A stretch of 64,000 bases of DNA from Sphingomonas xanthus (GTDB lineage: Bacteria; Pseudomonadota; Alphaproteobacteria; Sphingomonadales; Sphingomonadaceae): the NCBI RefSeq assembly GCF_007998985.1, contig NZ_CP041659.1, positions 1,982,001 through 2,046,000 on the forward strand. Reading direction: 5' to 3'. Position numbers and translations under genes: made by a program. Numbering within the stretch: position 1 is the first letter of the stretch; every line of letters starts with the position of its first letter. The notes under the pieces were generated by a model. The model was not told where the DNA came from. It made no database searches and worked only from the letters and a program-made list of their open reading frames with translations. Below are positions 44,644 through 53,453 of the stretch, piece by piece.

Positions 44644-45647
44644 CTAAAGTCGCCATCAATGGATTTGGCCGCATCGGCCGCCTCGTAGCCCGCGCCATCC
44701 TCAGCCGCGACGACCATGGGCTCGAGTTGGTCGCGATCAATGACCTGGCCGACGCCAAGGCGAACGCCATGCTGTTCCAGCGCGACAGCGTGCATGGCCG
44801 CTGGCCGGGCACGGTCACAGCCGAGGGCGACACGATGATCGTCGATGGCAAGCGCATCAAGGTCACTGCCGAACGCGATCCAGCCAAGCTTCCGCACGCC
44901 GAGATGGGCGTCGACATCGCGCTGGAGTGCACCGGCTTCTTCACTGACAAGGAAGGCGGCCAGAAGCATCTCGACGCAGGCGCCAAACGCGTGCTGATCT
45001 CGGCTCCGGCCAAGGGAGCGGACCTGACGGTCGTGTTTGGCGTCAACCACGACAAGCTGACGGCAGATCACAAGATCGTGTCGAACGCGTCGTGCACCAC
45101 CAACTGCCTGGCGCCGGTGGCCAAGGTCCTCAACGATGCGATCGGCATCGAGCGCGGGCTGATGACCACCATCCACGCCTACACCAATGACCAAAAGATC
45201 CTCGACCAGATCCATGGCGACATGCGGCGCGCGCGCGCCGCGGGCATGTCGATGATCCCGACCACGACCGGTGCCGCACGCGCGGTGGGAGAGGTGCTGC
45301 CCGAGCTCAAGGGTAAGCTCGACGGCTCGGCGGTGCGCGTACCGACCCCGAACGTCAGCCTCGTAGACCTCACCTTCACGCCCAAGCGCGATACCAGCAA
45401 GGAAGAGGTCAACCAGCTGCTCAAGGCCGCCGCCGACAAGGGTCCGCTCAAGGGCGTGCTCGATTATACCGACGAGCCCTTGGTCTCGATCGACCTTAAC
45501 GGTTCGCCGGCGAGCTCGACCATCGACAGCCTTGAGACCGCGGTGATCGACGGCAAGCTCGTCCGCGTGGTCAGCTGGTATGACAATGAATGGGGCTTTT
45601 CCAACCGCATGGTCGACACGGCCGGCGCAATCGCCCGGCTGATCTGA
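44640..45647 (+). CDS. gap: glyceraldehyde-3-phosphate dehydrogenase
   Basis: 335 aa tetrameric NAD(P)-dependent enzyme. N-terminal Rossmann block [17 protein letters not shown], then the active site [12 protein letters not shown] with the catalytic cysteine near residue 155 and [12 protein letters not shown] with the catalytic histidine. The C-terminal signature [14 protein letters not shown] is complete. Sits between tkt and pgk with a 4-base overlap and a 5-base gap, so gluconeogenic/glycolytic flux genes are cotranscribed. Confidence 0.97.
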   Translation: MTKVAINGFGRIGRLVARAILSRDDHGLELVAINDLADAKANAMLFQRDSVHGRWPGTVTAEGDTMIVDGKRIKVTAERDPAKLPHAEMGVDIALECTGFFTDKEGGQKHLDAGAKRVLISAPAKGADLTVVFGVNHDKLTADHKIVSNASCTTNCLAPVAKVLNDAIGIERGLMTTIHAYTNDQKILDQIHGDMRRARAAGMSMIPTTTGAARAVGEVLPELKGKLDGSAVRVPTPNVSLVDLTFTPKRDTSKEEVNQLLKAAADKGPLKGVLDYTDEPLVSIDLNGSPASSTIDSLETAVIDGKLVRVVSWYDNEWGFSNRMVDTAGAIARLI

Positions 45648-45652
45648 CCCGC

Positions 45653-46861
45653 ATGGCGGCCGGATTCCAGACTCTCGACGATCTGCCTGCCGACCTGACC
45701 GGCAAGCGGATTCTAGTCCGCGTCGACCTCAACGTACCGATGCAGGACGGAGCGATTAGCGACGACACGCGGCTTCGTGCCGCAGTCCCGACCATCGCGG
45801 AATTGAGCGATAAGGGCGCCATTGTGCTGCTGCTGTCGCATTTTGGCCGCCCCAAAGGCGCCAGCCGGCCCGACATGTCGACTGCGCTGCTGGTCAAGCC
45901 GCTGGCCGAGCTTACTGGCCGGTCAGTGCGTTTCATCGAAGATTGCACGGGCAAGGAGGCGGCGCGGGCCGTCACGATCATGCTTCCGGGGTCGATCGGC
46001 ATCCTCGAGAATACGCGCTTTCACGCCGGGGAAGAGCGGAACGACCCGGAGCTGGCCGAAGGAATAGCCGCGCTTGGCGATATTTACGTCAACGACGCCT
46101 TCTCCGTGTCGCACCGGGCCCATGCGTCTACCGAGGGCGTTGCGCACCGGCTTCCAGCCTATGCCGGCCGCGCGATGGAAGCCGAACTAGCCGCACTCGA
46201 AAAGGCGCTCGGCCAGGCCGAGAGGCCGGTCGCCGCCGTCGTCGGCGGCGCCAAGGTGTCGACTAAGCTAGCGGTGCTCGGCAATCTCGTCGGCAAGGTC
46301 GACCATCTCATTATCGGCGGCGGCATGGCGAACACATTCCTTGCGGCGCGCGGTGTCGATGTCGGCAAGTCGCTGTGCGAAAAGGACCTGGTGGGAGAAG
46401 CGGAGAGCATCTTCGAGCGGGCCGAGGCAGCCGGCTGCACGATCCATCTTCCCTATGACGTGGTCGTCGCCGGCGAATTCGCCGCCAACCCCCCGAGCTT
46501 GCGGACGTGCAACGTCCATGAAATCTCGCCGGAGGAGATGATCCTCGATGTCGGGCCAAGTGCGGTCGAGGCATTGGCCGACGTGTTGAAGACGTGCCGG
46601 ACGCTGGTGTGGAACGGGCCACTGGGGGCGTTCGAAATTGCGCCGTTCGATGCCGCGACGGTCGCGCTGGCACGGACCGCGGCGGCGCTCACGGAGGGCG
46701 GTACCCTGGTGTCGGTGGCCGGTGGGGGAGACACGGTCGCCGCGCTGAACCATGCCGGTGTGGCCGACGAATTCAGCTTTGTTTCAACCGCCGGCGGGGC
46801 TTTCCTGGAATGGATGGAGGGACGCGTTCTTCCGGGCGTTGCCGCGCTCCGGCGGGCGTAG
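45653..46861 (+). CDS. pgk: phosphoglycerate kinase
   Basis: 402 aa monomeric kinase that interconverts 1,3-bisphosphoglycerate and 3-phosphoglycerate. The ATG at 45653 ([20 protein letters not shown]) is taken because it follows gap by 5 bases; an in-frame codon inside gap is unlikely. Motifs: [12 protein letters not shown] (substrate binding), [52 protein letters not shown] and the nucleotide loop GGGDTVAAL. Normal length. Confidence 0.97.
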   Translation: MAAGFQTLDDLPADLTGKRILVRVDLNVPMQDGAISDDTRLRAAVPTIAELSDKGAIVLLLSHFGRPKGASRPDMSTALLVKPLAELTGRSVRFIEDCTGKEAARAVTIMLPGSIGILENTRFHAGEERNDPELAEGIAALGDIYVNDAFSVSHRAHASTEGVAHRLPAYAGRAMEAELAALEKALGQAERPVAAVVGGAKVSTKLAVLGNLVGKVDHLIIGGGMANTFLAARGVDVGKSLCEKDLVGEAESIFERAEAAGCTIHLPYDVVVAGEFAANPPSLRTCNVHEISPEEMILDVGPSAVEALADVLKTCRTLVWNGPLGAFEIAPFDAATVALARTAAALTEGGTLVSVAGGGDTVAALNHAGVADEFSFVSTAGGAFLEWMEGRVLPGVAALRRA

Positions 46862-46870
46862 GAATTTTCC

Positions 46871-46896
46871 GAAACTCCGCGCGCCACTGGTTCGTT
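46871..46896 (+). promoter_or_regulatory. possible EcfG-type promoter of the small gene at 46922
   Basis: GAAAC (46871-46875), 17 bases, then CGTT (46893-46896), one mismatch from GGAAC-N17-CGTT of the alphaproteobacterial general stress sigma factor. It lies in the 60-base gap after pgk and 26 bases before the small gene's start. Confidence 0.38.
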
Positions 46897-46921
46897 AGTC
46901 TTCCGTGAAAAGGAGAAAAAT

Positions 46922-47068
46922 GTGACCAGCGAAAAGAACAAGCTAGAAAATCGCGAAGAGCAGCGTGATCGCACCGATGGCAAGGCCCCCGTCAAGCAGG
47001 GTGGCAACCCTTCTCCGAGCGGACAGGACGAACCTCGTAACGAGGACGTGTCCAAGCAGACGATCTGA
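46922..47068 (+). CDS. small hydrophilic 48-residue protein, unknown
   Basis: Begins with GTG (MTSEKNKLENREEQRDRTDG) 8 bases after a very good AAGGAG site; an ATG two bases earlier is immediately followed by a stop and cannot be used. The product has no hydrophobic stretch, is about half charged residues plus Gly/Pro/Gln (VKQGGNPSPSGQDEPRNED), and would be disordered. Unrecognised; small hydrophilic proteins of this kind are often stress-induced. It ends 3 bases before the convergent L,D-transpeptidase stop. Confidence 0.6.
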   Translation: MTSEKNKLENREEQRDRTDGKAPVKQGGNPSPSGQDEPRNEDVSKQTI

Positions 47069-47071
47069 TCG

Positions 47072-48028
47072 CTAGAGGAAAACGACCTTCGTGCCTGGCT
47101 CGACTGCTCGGGCCAGTTCCTCGGCATCCCAATTGGTCAACCGGACACAGCCGTGACTGGCGGTCTTGCCGATAAGAGCAGGGTCGGGCGTCCCGTGGAT
47201 CCCATATCCTTCCTTCGACAGGTCGATCCACGTTCCACCAACGGGATTATTGGGGCCTGCGGCAATTGTGAGGTTGCGGTCGGGTCCCCAGTCTCGTCCT
47301 GACGGGTCGAAATAATATTTGGGATCGGGCGCGATCGCGCGGACTTCCATCGTCCCGTTAGGTGAAGGAAAAGTGCCGCTGCCGACGGTCGCCGGATAGG
47401 TGGCGACAATCTTGCCGTTGCCATCAAGCGCCCGGACTTCGGATGCCGCCTTGTCGATTTCGACCTTCGCAACCTTGGGCAAGTCCGACGGCTGGTTGGC
47501 GACGACCAGGATCGTCGTGCCGGCTTCCCCGAAATTGACGCCGGGGTTCAGCGATTTCAGAAATGCCTGCGACATATGGAATTTTTCGGCGAGGCCCTCG
47601 GCCGGGCTCTCAAAGCCGAGACGGTCCAGCTTCGATTGGCTCGTCATGTCCGATGGAACCGATACGAAGGGCCCGGCAACATCCTCGGCGCTAATCTCAT
47701 AGCGGACCAGCAGCGGGCCCTCATGCTCGGACTGGAGCGCGGCAAGCAGGTCGGGTCCAACCGCGCCGGTTTCCGCCATCCCGCGAGCGCGCTGATACGC
47801 GCGGATGGCCCGCTTGGTGTTGGATCCCATCATGCCGTCGATGACGCCCGGCGAATGGCCGACACGGTCCAGCAGGATCTGCGCTTTCAATATATCGGCG
47901 GAACGCGCTTCTCTTTGCGAAAAATCGGGGAAAGATGCCGGCTGCGCAGCGGTGGGAAATGGCACTGCCGCGGCGATGGACAAATAGATCAAACTACGGA
48001 CGGACAATGATTTTTCTGTGATATTCAT
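47072..48028 (-). CDS. L,D-transpeptidase (YkuD) with peptidoglycan-binding domain
   Basis: 318 aa exported protein. Signal peptide ends PFPTAAQ; PG_binding_1 domain at about 52-85 (LDRVGHSPGVIDGMMGSNT), a LysM-like piece (EKFHMSQAFLKSLNPG), and the YkuD domain at about 180-318 with catalytic Cys294 in SHGCVRLTNWDAEEL and the partner HGTPDP. It would link meso-diaminopimelate residues (3-3 cross-links) or attach envelope proteins. Very similar in layout to the gene at 51042-52172. Confidence 0.92.
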   Translation of the reverse strand: MNITEKSLSVRSLIYLSIAAAVPFPTAAQPASFPDFSQREARSADILKAQILLDRVGHSPGVIDGMMGSNTKRAIRAYQRARGMAETGAVGPDLLAALQSEHEGPLLVRYEISAEDVAGPFVSVPSDMTSQSKLDRLGFESPAEGLAEKFHMSQAFLKSLNPGVNFGEAGTTILVVANQPSDLPKVAKVEIDKAASEVRALDGNGKIVATYPATVGSGTFPSPNGTMEVRAIAPDPKYYFDPSGRDWGPDRNLTIAAGPNNPVGGTWIDLSKEGYGIHGTPDPALIGKTASHGCVRLTNWDAEELARAVEPGTKVVFL

Positions 48029-48069
48029 AGGTCCTTAATGGGCCAAGTGGGTCGGGGGTTCCCCGGCCG

Positions 48070-48837
48070 CTAACCGTCCTTCCGATGTTCGGGGTTGGGC
48101 CATCCCGGCTTTTCGCCCGCGTCCCACTCGCTACGGACATTCCCTACTGCTGGGATCCCCCCTTGCCCTTTCAACATGCTTGCCAGGTGAAGCAGGTTGA
48201 AGGACATGAAGGTGGTGTTGCGCTGGGTGAAGAGGTTGTCGAAACCCACCCGGCCCGATCCGTCTTCCTTTTCGTCACCATAGGAAGGCCCGGGTCCCGC
48301 TTCGCCAATCCAGCCGCAGTCCGCCTGTGGCGGGACGGTAAGGCCAATATGGCTCATCGCGTAGAGCGTGCCTGCGGCGACATGCTTCAGGCCATCCTCG
48401 TTGCCAGTGACCACGCAGCCGCCGACCTTGCCGTAGAAGACATATTGCCCCTTGTCGTTGGTTTGGCTGCTATGGGCGTACAGCTTTTCGATGAATGCGC
48501 GGGCGAGTGAGCTCATGTCGCCGAGCCAGATCGGGGTCCCGAGGACGATGATGTCGGCGCCAAGCACCCTGTCCGAAATGTCGGGCCACTCATCATAGGC
48601 CCAACCATGTTCGCGCATGTCCGGATAGACGCCGGGGGCCAGCCGGTACTTGCTCAGCCGAATCCGCTCGACCTCGACCTTCTGGCTGCAAAAAATCGCA
48701 TCGACCACATCGAGTAGCGTGTCGGTATGCGACGGCTCGCCCGCCGGCTTCAGGCTGGCGTTGACGAGCACCGCCGAAAGGTTCGAAAAATCGAGGTCGC
48801 ATTCGCGGCAGATCCTGTCCTGGGTTTGGCTGAGCAT
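48070..48837 (-). CDS. flavodoxin-fold NAD(P)H-dependent oxidoreductase
   Basis: 255 aa from ATG 48837; a longer frame lacks support. The flavodoxin-like fold is seen as SAVLVNASLKPAGEPSHTDTLLDVV (strand and P-loop, in pieces) and ADIIVLGTPIWLGDMSSLARAFIEKL, the FMN-binding loop typical of NADPH-dependent FMN reductases, then GKVGGCVVTGNEDGLKHVAAG. A cysteine pair in the extra N-terminus (ICRECDLDF) is unusual and could be a redox or metal site. Divergent from fda across 95 bases. Confidence 0.82.
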   Translation of the reverse strand: MLSQTQDRICRECDLDFSNLSAVLVNASLKPAGEPSHTDTLLDVVDAIFCSQKVEVERIRLSKYRLAPGVYPDMREHGWAYDEWPDISDRVLGADIIVLGTPIWLGDMSSLARAFIEKLYAHSSQTNDKGQYVFYGKVGGCVVTGNEDGLKHVAAGTLYAMSHIGLTVPPQADCGWIGEAGPGPSYGDEKEDGSGRVGFDNLFTQRNTTFMSFNLLHLASMLKGQGGIPAVGNVRSEWDAGEKPGWPNPEHRKDG

Positions 48838-48932
48838 GATCGTCCTTCGCGAGCTTGTCGGTCGGTTGCGCCGCCGGGGGCGGCTGGCTAATGCGCCCCC
48901 AACCGTCGATTCCACTGTGCCGAGGACCCGAA

Positions 48933-49820
48933 ATGACCAACTCCGAAATGCGCGAAAAGATCAAAACGGGGCGGGGGTTCATTGCCGCGCTTGACCAGTC
49001 CGGCGGTTCCACGCCGGGCGCGCTCAAGGCTTATGGCGTTGATGAACAGGCCTGGTCGACTGAAGAAGAGATGTTCGCGCTCATCCACCAGATGCGCGAG
49101 CGGGTTATCACGTCGCCCTGCTTCGGCACCGGCAAGGTGCTTGGCGCGATCCTGTTCGAACGGACGATGGATGGCACTGCCGATGGCCAGCCGGTTCCCG
49201 ATGCGTTGAAGGCGCGCGGCGTGGTGCCTTTCCTGAAGGTCGACAAGGGCCTTGCAGAAGAAGCCGACGGCGTCCAGCTGATGAAGCCCAATCCCGACCT
49301 CGAAGCGCTGCTCGATCGGGCAAATGCCAAGGGCATCTTCGGCACCAAAATGCGTTCGGTCATCAATCTCGCCAATGAGGCGGGGATCGCCGCAGTCGTC
49401 GCGCAACAGTTTGACGAGGCGAAACGGATCCTTGCCAAGGGCTTGATGCCGATCATCGAACCGGAAGTGTCGATCAAGTCGCCCGAACGCGATGCGGCCG
49501 ACCGCATTCTGCTGAGCGAAATCGTCCGGCAGCTGGACGGGCTGGAGAATGATCAACAGGTGATGCTGAAGCTGACCCTTCCCGCGGAGGCCGGCCTGTT
49601 CCAACCGCTGGTCGACCACCCCAAGGTGCTGCGCGTAGTCGCGCTATCGGGCGGCTTCAGCCGCCAGCAGGCCTGCGCCGAGCTGGAGAAGAACCCGGGC
49701 ATGATCGCCAGCTTCAGCCGGGCCTTGCTGTCCGACCTGCGCGCGGAACAGGACGAGGAGCAGTTCGATCGGGCGTTGGGAACCGCCATCGACGAGATTT
49801 ACTCCGCGTCGGTGTCCTGA
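48933..49820 (+). CDS. fda: class I fructose-bisphosphate aldolase
   Basis: Schiff-base aldolase cleaving or forming fructose 1,6-bisphosphate. 295 aa from ATG 48933 (MTNSEMREKIKTGRGFIAAL), after GAGGA. Markers are AALDQSGGSTPGALKAYG (substrate phosphate binding), the lysine of VPFLKVDKGLAEEADGVQLM, PIIEPEVSI, and the active-site lysine in VMLKLTLPAEAGL. Separated from the tkt-gap-pgk cluster by two genes and both strands, but fits the same pathway. Confidence 0.93.
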   Translation: MTNSEMREKIKTGRGFIAALDQSGGSTPGALKAYGVDEQAWSTEEEMFALIHQMRERVITSPCFGTGKVLGAILFERTMDGTADGQPVPDALKARGVVPFLKVDKGLAEEADGVQLMKPNPDLEALLDRANAKGIFGTKMRSVINLANEAGIAAVVAQQFDEAKRILAKGLMPIIEPEVSIKSPERDAADRILLSEIVRQLDGLENDQQVMLKLTLPAEAGLFQPLVDHPKVLRVVALSGGFSRQQACAELEKNPGMIASFSRALLSDLRAEQDEEQFDRALGTAIDEIYSASVS

Positions 49821-49827
49821 GCTTTCG

Positions 49828-50226
49828 TCAGCGAAGCTGAAACGCGAAGATATAGGTGCCGGGTGCGATCGGCTGGCCCGCCACTGGCGCGGGACGGGCA
49901 TTTGCCAGGCGAACCACATGACCGCCGATAGGCTGGTCTTCGCCCAGAGCCAGCGGAATCGTCTGTCTCCACCCCGGCCCGTCGATCCGGGTAAGGAGGA
50001 CGAGCCGGCCTGCCCAGACGCATTGCACGCCGGAAGGACAGCGGCTGTCCTCGACCACTTCCTTCGGGGTGAAGACCAGTGGTCCGACCCGGGTCGGCTC
50101 GTTCAGCCGCGCCTGGCCATCGCCTCGGATCGGCCCGCCAACGCCAATCGGTGCGTTCGCCGACGTCGCGCAGGCCGCCAGTCCGAGCGACGAAAGCACG
50201 CTGAGTGCAAGAATGATGCTCCTCAT
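49828..50226 (-). CDS. small lipoprotein, unknown
   Basis: 132 aa. The signal peptide ends in a lipobox LAAC at 16-19, so probably anchored to the outer membrane or inner membrane. The mature part has a striking RCPSGVQCVWAGRLVLL segment with two cysteines near residue 65 and little else; PIGGHVVRLANARPAPV follows. The motif appears as a small beta domain. I do not recognise a function. Convergent with fda and divergent from thiE. Confidence 0.7.
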   Translation of the reverse strand: MRSIILALSVLSSLGLAACATSANAPIGVGGPIRGDGQARLNEPTRVGPLVFTPKEVVEDSRCPSGVQCVWAGRLVLLTRIDGPGWRQTIPLALGEDQPIGGHVVRLANARPAPVAGQPIAPGTYIFAFQLR

Positions 50227-50261
50227 TGGACCTTTCTTCCACTTGCCGTAATGGACCGCGC

Positions 50262-50927
50262 ATGAACGACGACGAACTGGACTTTAGCCGTTTCCGGCCA
50301 CCGGTGCGAACTGAGCCCTGCCAGCTTTACCTGATCAGCCCCCAGGCGGTCGGCGGTGACTTCCCGCAGCGGCTTGCGGCCGCGCTGTCCGCGGGCCCGG
50401 TCGCGGCGTTCCAGCTACGCGTAAAGGGGATGGAGCAGCATGAGCTTGCAAGGCTCGCCGAGCCGCTTCGCGACATTTGTGCCTCCGCCGGGGTCGCGTT
50501 CATTGTTAACGACAGCGTCAGCCTCGCCAAGCGGCTGGATGCCGACGGCGTCCATCTCGGCCAGTCTGACGGCGACCCGCGAGAGGCGCGCGCGCAGCTG
50601 GGACCCTCGAAACAGATTGGAGTGACCTGTCATGCGAGCCGGCACCTGGCGATGGAAGCGGGGGAGGCTGGTGCTGACTATGTCGCGTTCGGCGCATTCT
50701 ACGACACGCTGACCAAGCCGAGCCAGCATCGACCGGAGCCGGCAATCCTTAGTTGGTGGGCGTCGCTGTTCGAGATCCCTTGCGTCGCGATCGGCGGGAT
50801 CACCCCCGACAATGCAGCGCCACTGGTCGCGGCGGGTGCCGACTTCCTTGCCGTGTGCAACGCGGTCTGGGGGAGCAAGGACCCGGCAACGGCGGTCGCA
50901 GCTTTCGAAGACGTTTTGGGCGACTAG
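50262..50927 (+). CDS. thiE: thiamine phosphate synthase ThiE-like
   Basis: 221 aa TIM barrel joining HMP-diphosphate and thiazole phosphate. The ATG at 50262 (MNDDELDFSRFRPPVRTEPC) is taken; an upstream frame is weaker. Markers: CQLYLISP, AAFQLRVKG (normally QLRxK), FIVNDSVSLAKRLDADGVHLGQSD (pieces), IGVTCHASRHLAMEAGEAGADYVAFGAFYDTLTKP (pieces) and VAIGGITPDNAAPLVAAGADFLAV. All ligand-binding loops are present, and the conserved S-x-H pattern is CHAS. Downstream hairpin CCCGC/GGCGGG at about 51010 may separate it from the transpeptidase gene. Confidence 0.9.
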   Translation: MNDDELDFSRFRPPVRTEPCQLYLISPQAVGGDFPQRLAAALSAGPVAAFQLRVKGMEQHELARLAEPLRDICASAGVAFIVNDSVSLAKRLDADGVHLGQSDGDPREARAQLGPSKQIGVTCHASRHLAMEAGEAGADYVAFGAFYDTLTKPSQHRPEPAILSWWASLFEIPCVAIGGITPDNAAPLVAAGADFLAVCNAVWGSKDPATAVAAFEDVLGD

Positions 50928-51041
50928 CAGCGTCCCGGGCAGCCGGCATCAGCGCGGAACGCCTCCGGAAACTTCGGGGACGCCGAACGTTCGTTGGGAA
51001 ACCCGCTTGTTTGGCGGGCAATACTGACGGAGAATTTTTTC

Positions 51042-52172
51042 ATGATCCGCGTAGCCCTGGCCGCTTCCGTTGCGGCCCTGTCCCTTACCGCATGCAGCGT
51101 CACGGAGACGTCCGAGCAGCAGAATGCGCCTGAAACCGCCCAGTCCGGCCAGTCAGTCGATCCGATGGCGTCCAACGACCAGGATGGACCGACGGTCGCC
51201 GAAGACCGGCCGCGGCCCTTGATGCAGGCGCAGGTGGTACTCGACCGGCTAGGCTTCACGCCCGGCGTGGTTGACGGGAAGATGGGCATGTCGACGGTCA
51301 ACGCGATCAAGGGTTTCCAGGAATCGCGGGGCCTGACCGTGACCGGAGAGCTGGACGAACCGACGGTCCAGGCGCTTTCCCAGTGGCAGTCGATCCCGGC
51401 AACACGCATCGTCACCATCCCGCCGGAGTTCGCAAGCGACGAGTTCGTCGATATCCCCGAGGATCGGAAGGCGCAGGCCAAGCTGAACCGCATGGGATAT
51501 GAATCGCTGGCCGAAAAGCTCGCGGAGCGGTTCCATACGACCGAGGAAGTGCTGGCGGAGCTCAATCCGGAACTCACCGGCTCGGCCTCGCCGGCGCCCG
51601 CCGGAAACGACAGCGTGGAGGCGCCAACGATCGCCTACAAGGCCGGAATGCGGCTACGCGTTCCGAACGTCGGCGCCGACCAGTTCGACGCCTCCAAGGT
51701 CAAGGACGCGCAATGGGCGGATACGCTCAGGAAGTTGGGCGTCGGCACCAATCAGCCGACCGCTGCAAGCATCGAAGTCGACAAGTCCGAACAGGTTCTT
51801 CGCGTCCTCGGCGAGGACGGCAAGTTGCTGGCCCAGTTCACCGCAACCATGGGATCGAGCCAGTTCCCCCTGCCGCTCGGCACCTGGACGATCAAGGGCA
51901 ATGCCTATCATCCGACCTGGCACTATGACCCTGCGCTGCTGGCCAATGTCCCCAAGTCCGACCCCAAGCTTGAAATCCCGCCCGGACCGAACAACCCGGT
52001 CGGGGTGGTGTGGATGGATCTTAGCAAGGAACATTATGGCATCCACGGAACCGATGAGCCGAGCCGCATCGGCCGTGCGGAATCGAACGGCTGCATCCGG
52101 CTCACCAACTGGGACGCGGCACGGTTGGCGCAAATGATCCGGCCGGGCACCAAGGCCGTGTTCAGGGCCTGA
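51042..52172 (+). CDS. L,D-transpeptidase (YkuD), lipoprotein form with peptidoglycan-binding domain
   Basis: 376 aa from ATG 51042. Lipobox LTAC at 15-18, then a disordered acidic linker (about 19-60), PG_binding_1 at about 67-98 (LDRLGFTPGVVDGKMGMST), a LysM-like segment (ERFHTTEEVLAELNPE) and the YkuD domain (about 230-376) with Cys351 in SNGCIRLTNWDA. The same three domains as in the transpeptidase at 47072-48028, but lipid-anchored and with a longer linker. Followed by the M23 peptidase after 10 bases. Confidence 0.92.
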   Translation: MIRVALAASVAALSLTACSVTETSEQQNAPETAQSGQSVDPMASNDQDGPTVAEDRPRPLMQAQVVLDRLGFTPGVVDGKMGMSTVNAIKGFQESRGLTVTGELDEPTVQALSQWQSIPATRIVTIPPEFASDEFVDIPEDRKAQAKLNRMGYESLAEKLAERFHTTEEVLAELNPELTGSASPAPAGNDSVEAPTIAYKAGMRLRVPNVGADQFDASKVKDAQWADTLRKLGVGTNQPTAASIEVDKSEQVLRVLGEDGKLLAQFTATMGSSQFPLPLGTWTIKGNAYHPTWHYDPALLANVPKSDPKLEIPPGPNNPVGVVWMDLSKEHYGIHGTDEPSRIGRAESNGCIRLTNWDAARLAQMIRPGTKAVFRA

Positions 52173-52182
52173 GGCGACGCGG

Positions 52183-52818
52183 ATGACGGCGATCATCAAC
52201 CGTATCGGGTGGGTGGTGGTCGCTCTTGTTCTGCTGGGCGCTGCGGCGATCTTCTACTTTGGGATCAACGCCGGTCGCAGCACGGAGGAAATCGCCGTCG
52301 CCGATGTTCGACCGATCAACCCGGCGGGAGAAGCCGGACCGTTTGAGATCGGCACCGTGGTGGTCGGCCCGGCCGGTCTGGCGATCCCGGTCGCCGGGGT
52401 GAACGCCGAGCAATTGGTCGATACTTTTTCGCAGGCGCGCGCCGGTGGTGCGCGGCGGCACGATGCGATCGACATCATGGCGCCGACCGGCACGCCCGTC
52501 GTCGCGGCGGCGCCGGGTCGAGTTGAGAAACTCTTCTACAGCCCGGGCGGGGGCGGGATCACCGCCTATGTTCGATCCGACGACGGCAACTGGATCTACT
52601 ATTACGCCCACCTCGACCGCTATGCGCCCGGGCTTCGCGAAGGGCAGCGCATTACCCGCGGCACGCCGATCGGCACTGTTGGAGCAACCGGCAATGCCAA
52701 CCCCGGTGGGCCGCACCTTCATTTCGCGATCAACCGCATGGCTTCGGGTGAGAGTTGGCATGAAGGCACGGCCATCAATCCCTATCCGCTGCTTGCCGGG
52801 AAGCCCGCGACGCGTTAG
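52183..52818 (+). CDS. M23 family metalloendopeptidase, membrane-anchored
   Basis: 211 aa. An N-terminal helix (IGWVVVALVLLGAAAIFYF, about 8-26) anchors it to the inner membrane with the catalytic domain in the periplasm. LytM-type zinc ligands are seen: His and Asp in RRHDAIDIMAPTGTPV (HxxxD) and the HLHF motif near the C-terminus, with GNWIYYYAHLDRY in between carrying the third conserved His. Cuts peptidoglycan cross-links. Cotranscribed with the L,D-transpeptidase and ended by a terminator. Confidence 0.88.
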   Translation: MTAIINRIGWVVVALVLLGAAAIFYFGINAGRSTEEIAVADVRPINPAGEAGPFEIGTVVVGPAGLAIPVAGVNAEQLVDTFSQARAGGARRHDAIDIMAPTGTPVVAAAPGRVEKLFYSPGGGGITAYVRSDDGNWIYYYAHLDRYAPGLREGQRITRGTPIGTVGATGNANPGGPHLHFAINRMASGESWHEGTAINPYPLLAGKPATR

Positions 52819-52820
52819 GG

Positions 52821-52862
52821 GCCGCGACCAGATTGGGCGGCCAGCCGCCCGCGGCTCTTTTT
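52821..52862 (+). terminator. intrinsic terminator after the M23 peptidase gene
   Basis: A nested stem: GCCGCG (52821-52826) pairs with CGCGGC (52850-52855), and inside it GGGCGGC-CA-GCCGCCC (52835-52850), followed by TCTTTTT. It ends the transpeptidase/M23 unit and precedes efp. Confidence 0.72.
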
Positions 52863-52889
52863 CATCTCTCTGGCATATAGGCGATCATC

Positions 52890-53453
52890 ATGAAGATCAG
52901 CGGCGTCGACATTCGTCCGGGCAACATCATCGAATATGAAGGCGGCATCTGGCGCGCCGTGAAGATCCAGCACACCCAGCCCGGCAAGGGCGGTGCCTAT
53001 ATGCAGGTCGAGATGAAGAATCTTATCGACGGCCGCAAAACCAACGTCCGCTTCCGGTCAGCGGAAACCGTCGAGCGGATCCGGCTCGACACTAAGGATT
53101 TCCAGTTCCTGTTCGCCGACGGAGAGGACCTGACCTTCATGGATAAGGAAAGCTACGAACAGATCACCCTGCCGCGCGACACGCTGGGCGAGGCTGCGGC
53201 GTTCCTCCAGGACGGCATGGACGTGGTGATGGAGCTTCACGAGGAGCGCCCGATCAGCGTGCAGCTGCCAGACACTGTCGAAGCGACGATCGTCGAGGCC
53301 GACGCGGTGGTGAAGGGGCAGACCGCTTCGTCCAGCTACAAGCCGGCGGTGCTGGACAACGGCGTTCGCATCATGGTCCCGCCGCACATCGCATCGGGCA
53401 CACGGATCGTAGTCGACGTCTACGAACAAACCTACGTCCGCCGCGCCGACTGA
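52890..53453 (+). CDS. efp: elongation factor P
   Basis: Relieves ribosome stalling at polyproline. 187 aa, full length with three beta-barrel domains: [18 protein letters not shown], the domain I loop [19 protein letters not shown] whose lysine (QPGKGGA) is the modification or contact residue, and C-terminal [18 protein letters not shown]. Stop and the next gene's ATG share one base. Confidence 0.97.
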   Translation: MKISGVDIRPGNIIEYEGGIWRAVKIQHTQPGKGGAYMQVEMKNLIDGRKTNVRFRSAETVERIRLDTKDFQFLFADGEDLTFMDKESYEQITLPRDTLGEAAAFLQDGMDVVMELHEERPISVQLPDTVEATIVEADAVVKGQTASSSYKPAVLDNGVRIMVPPHIASGTRIVVDVYEQTYVRRAD

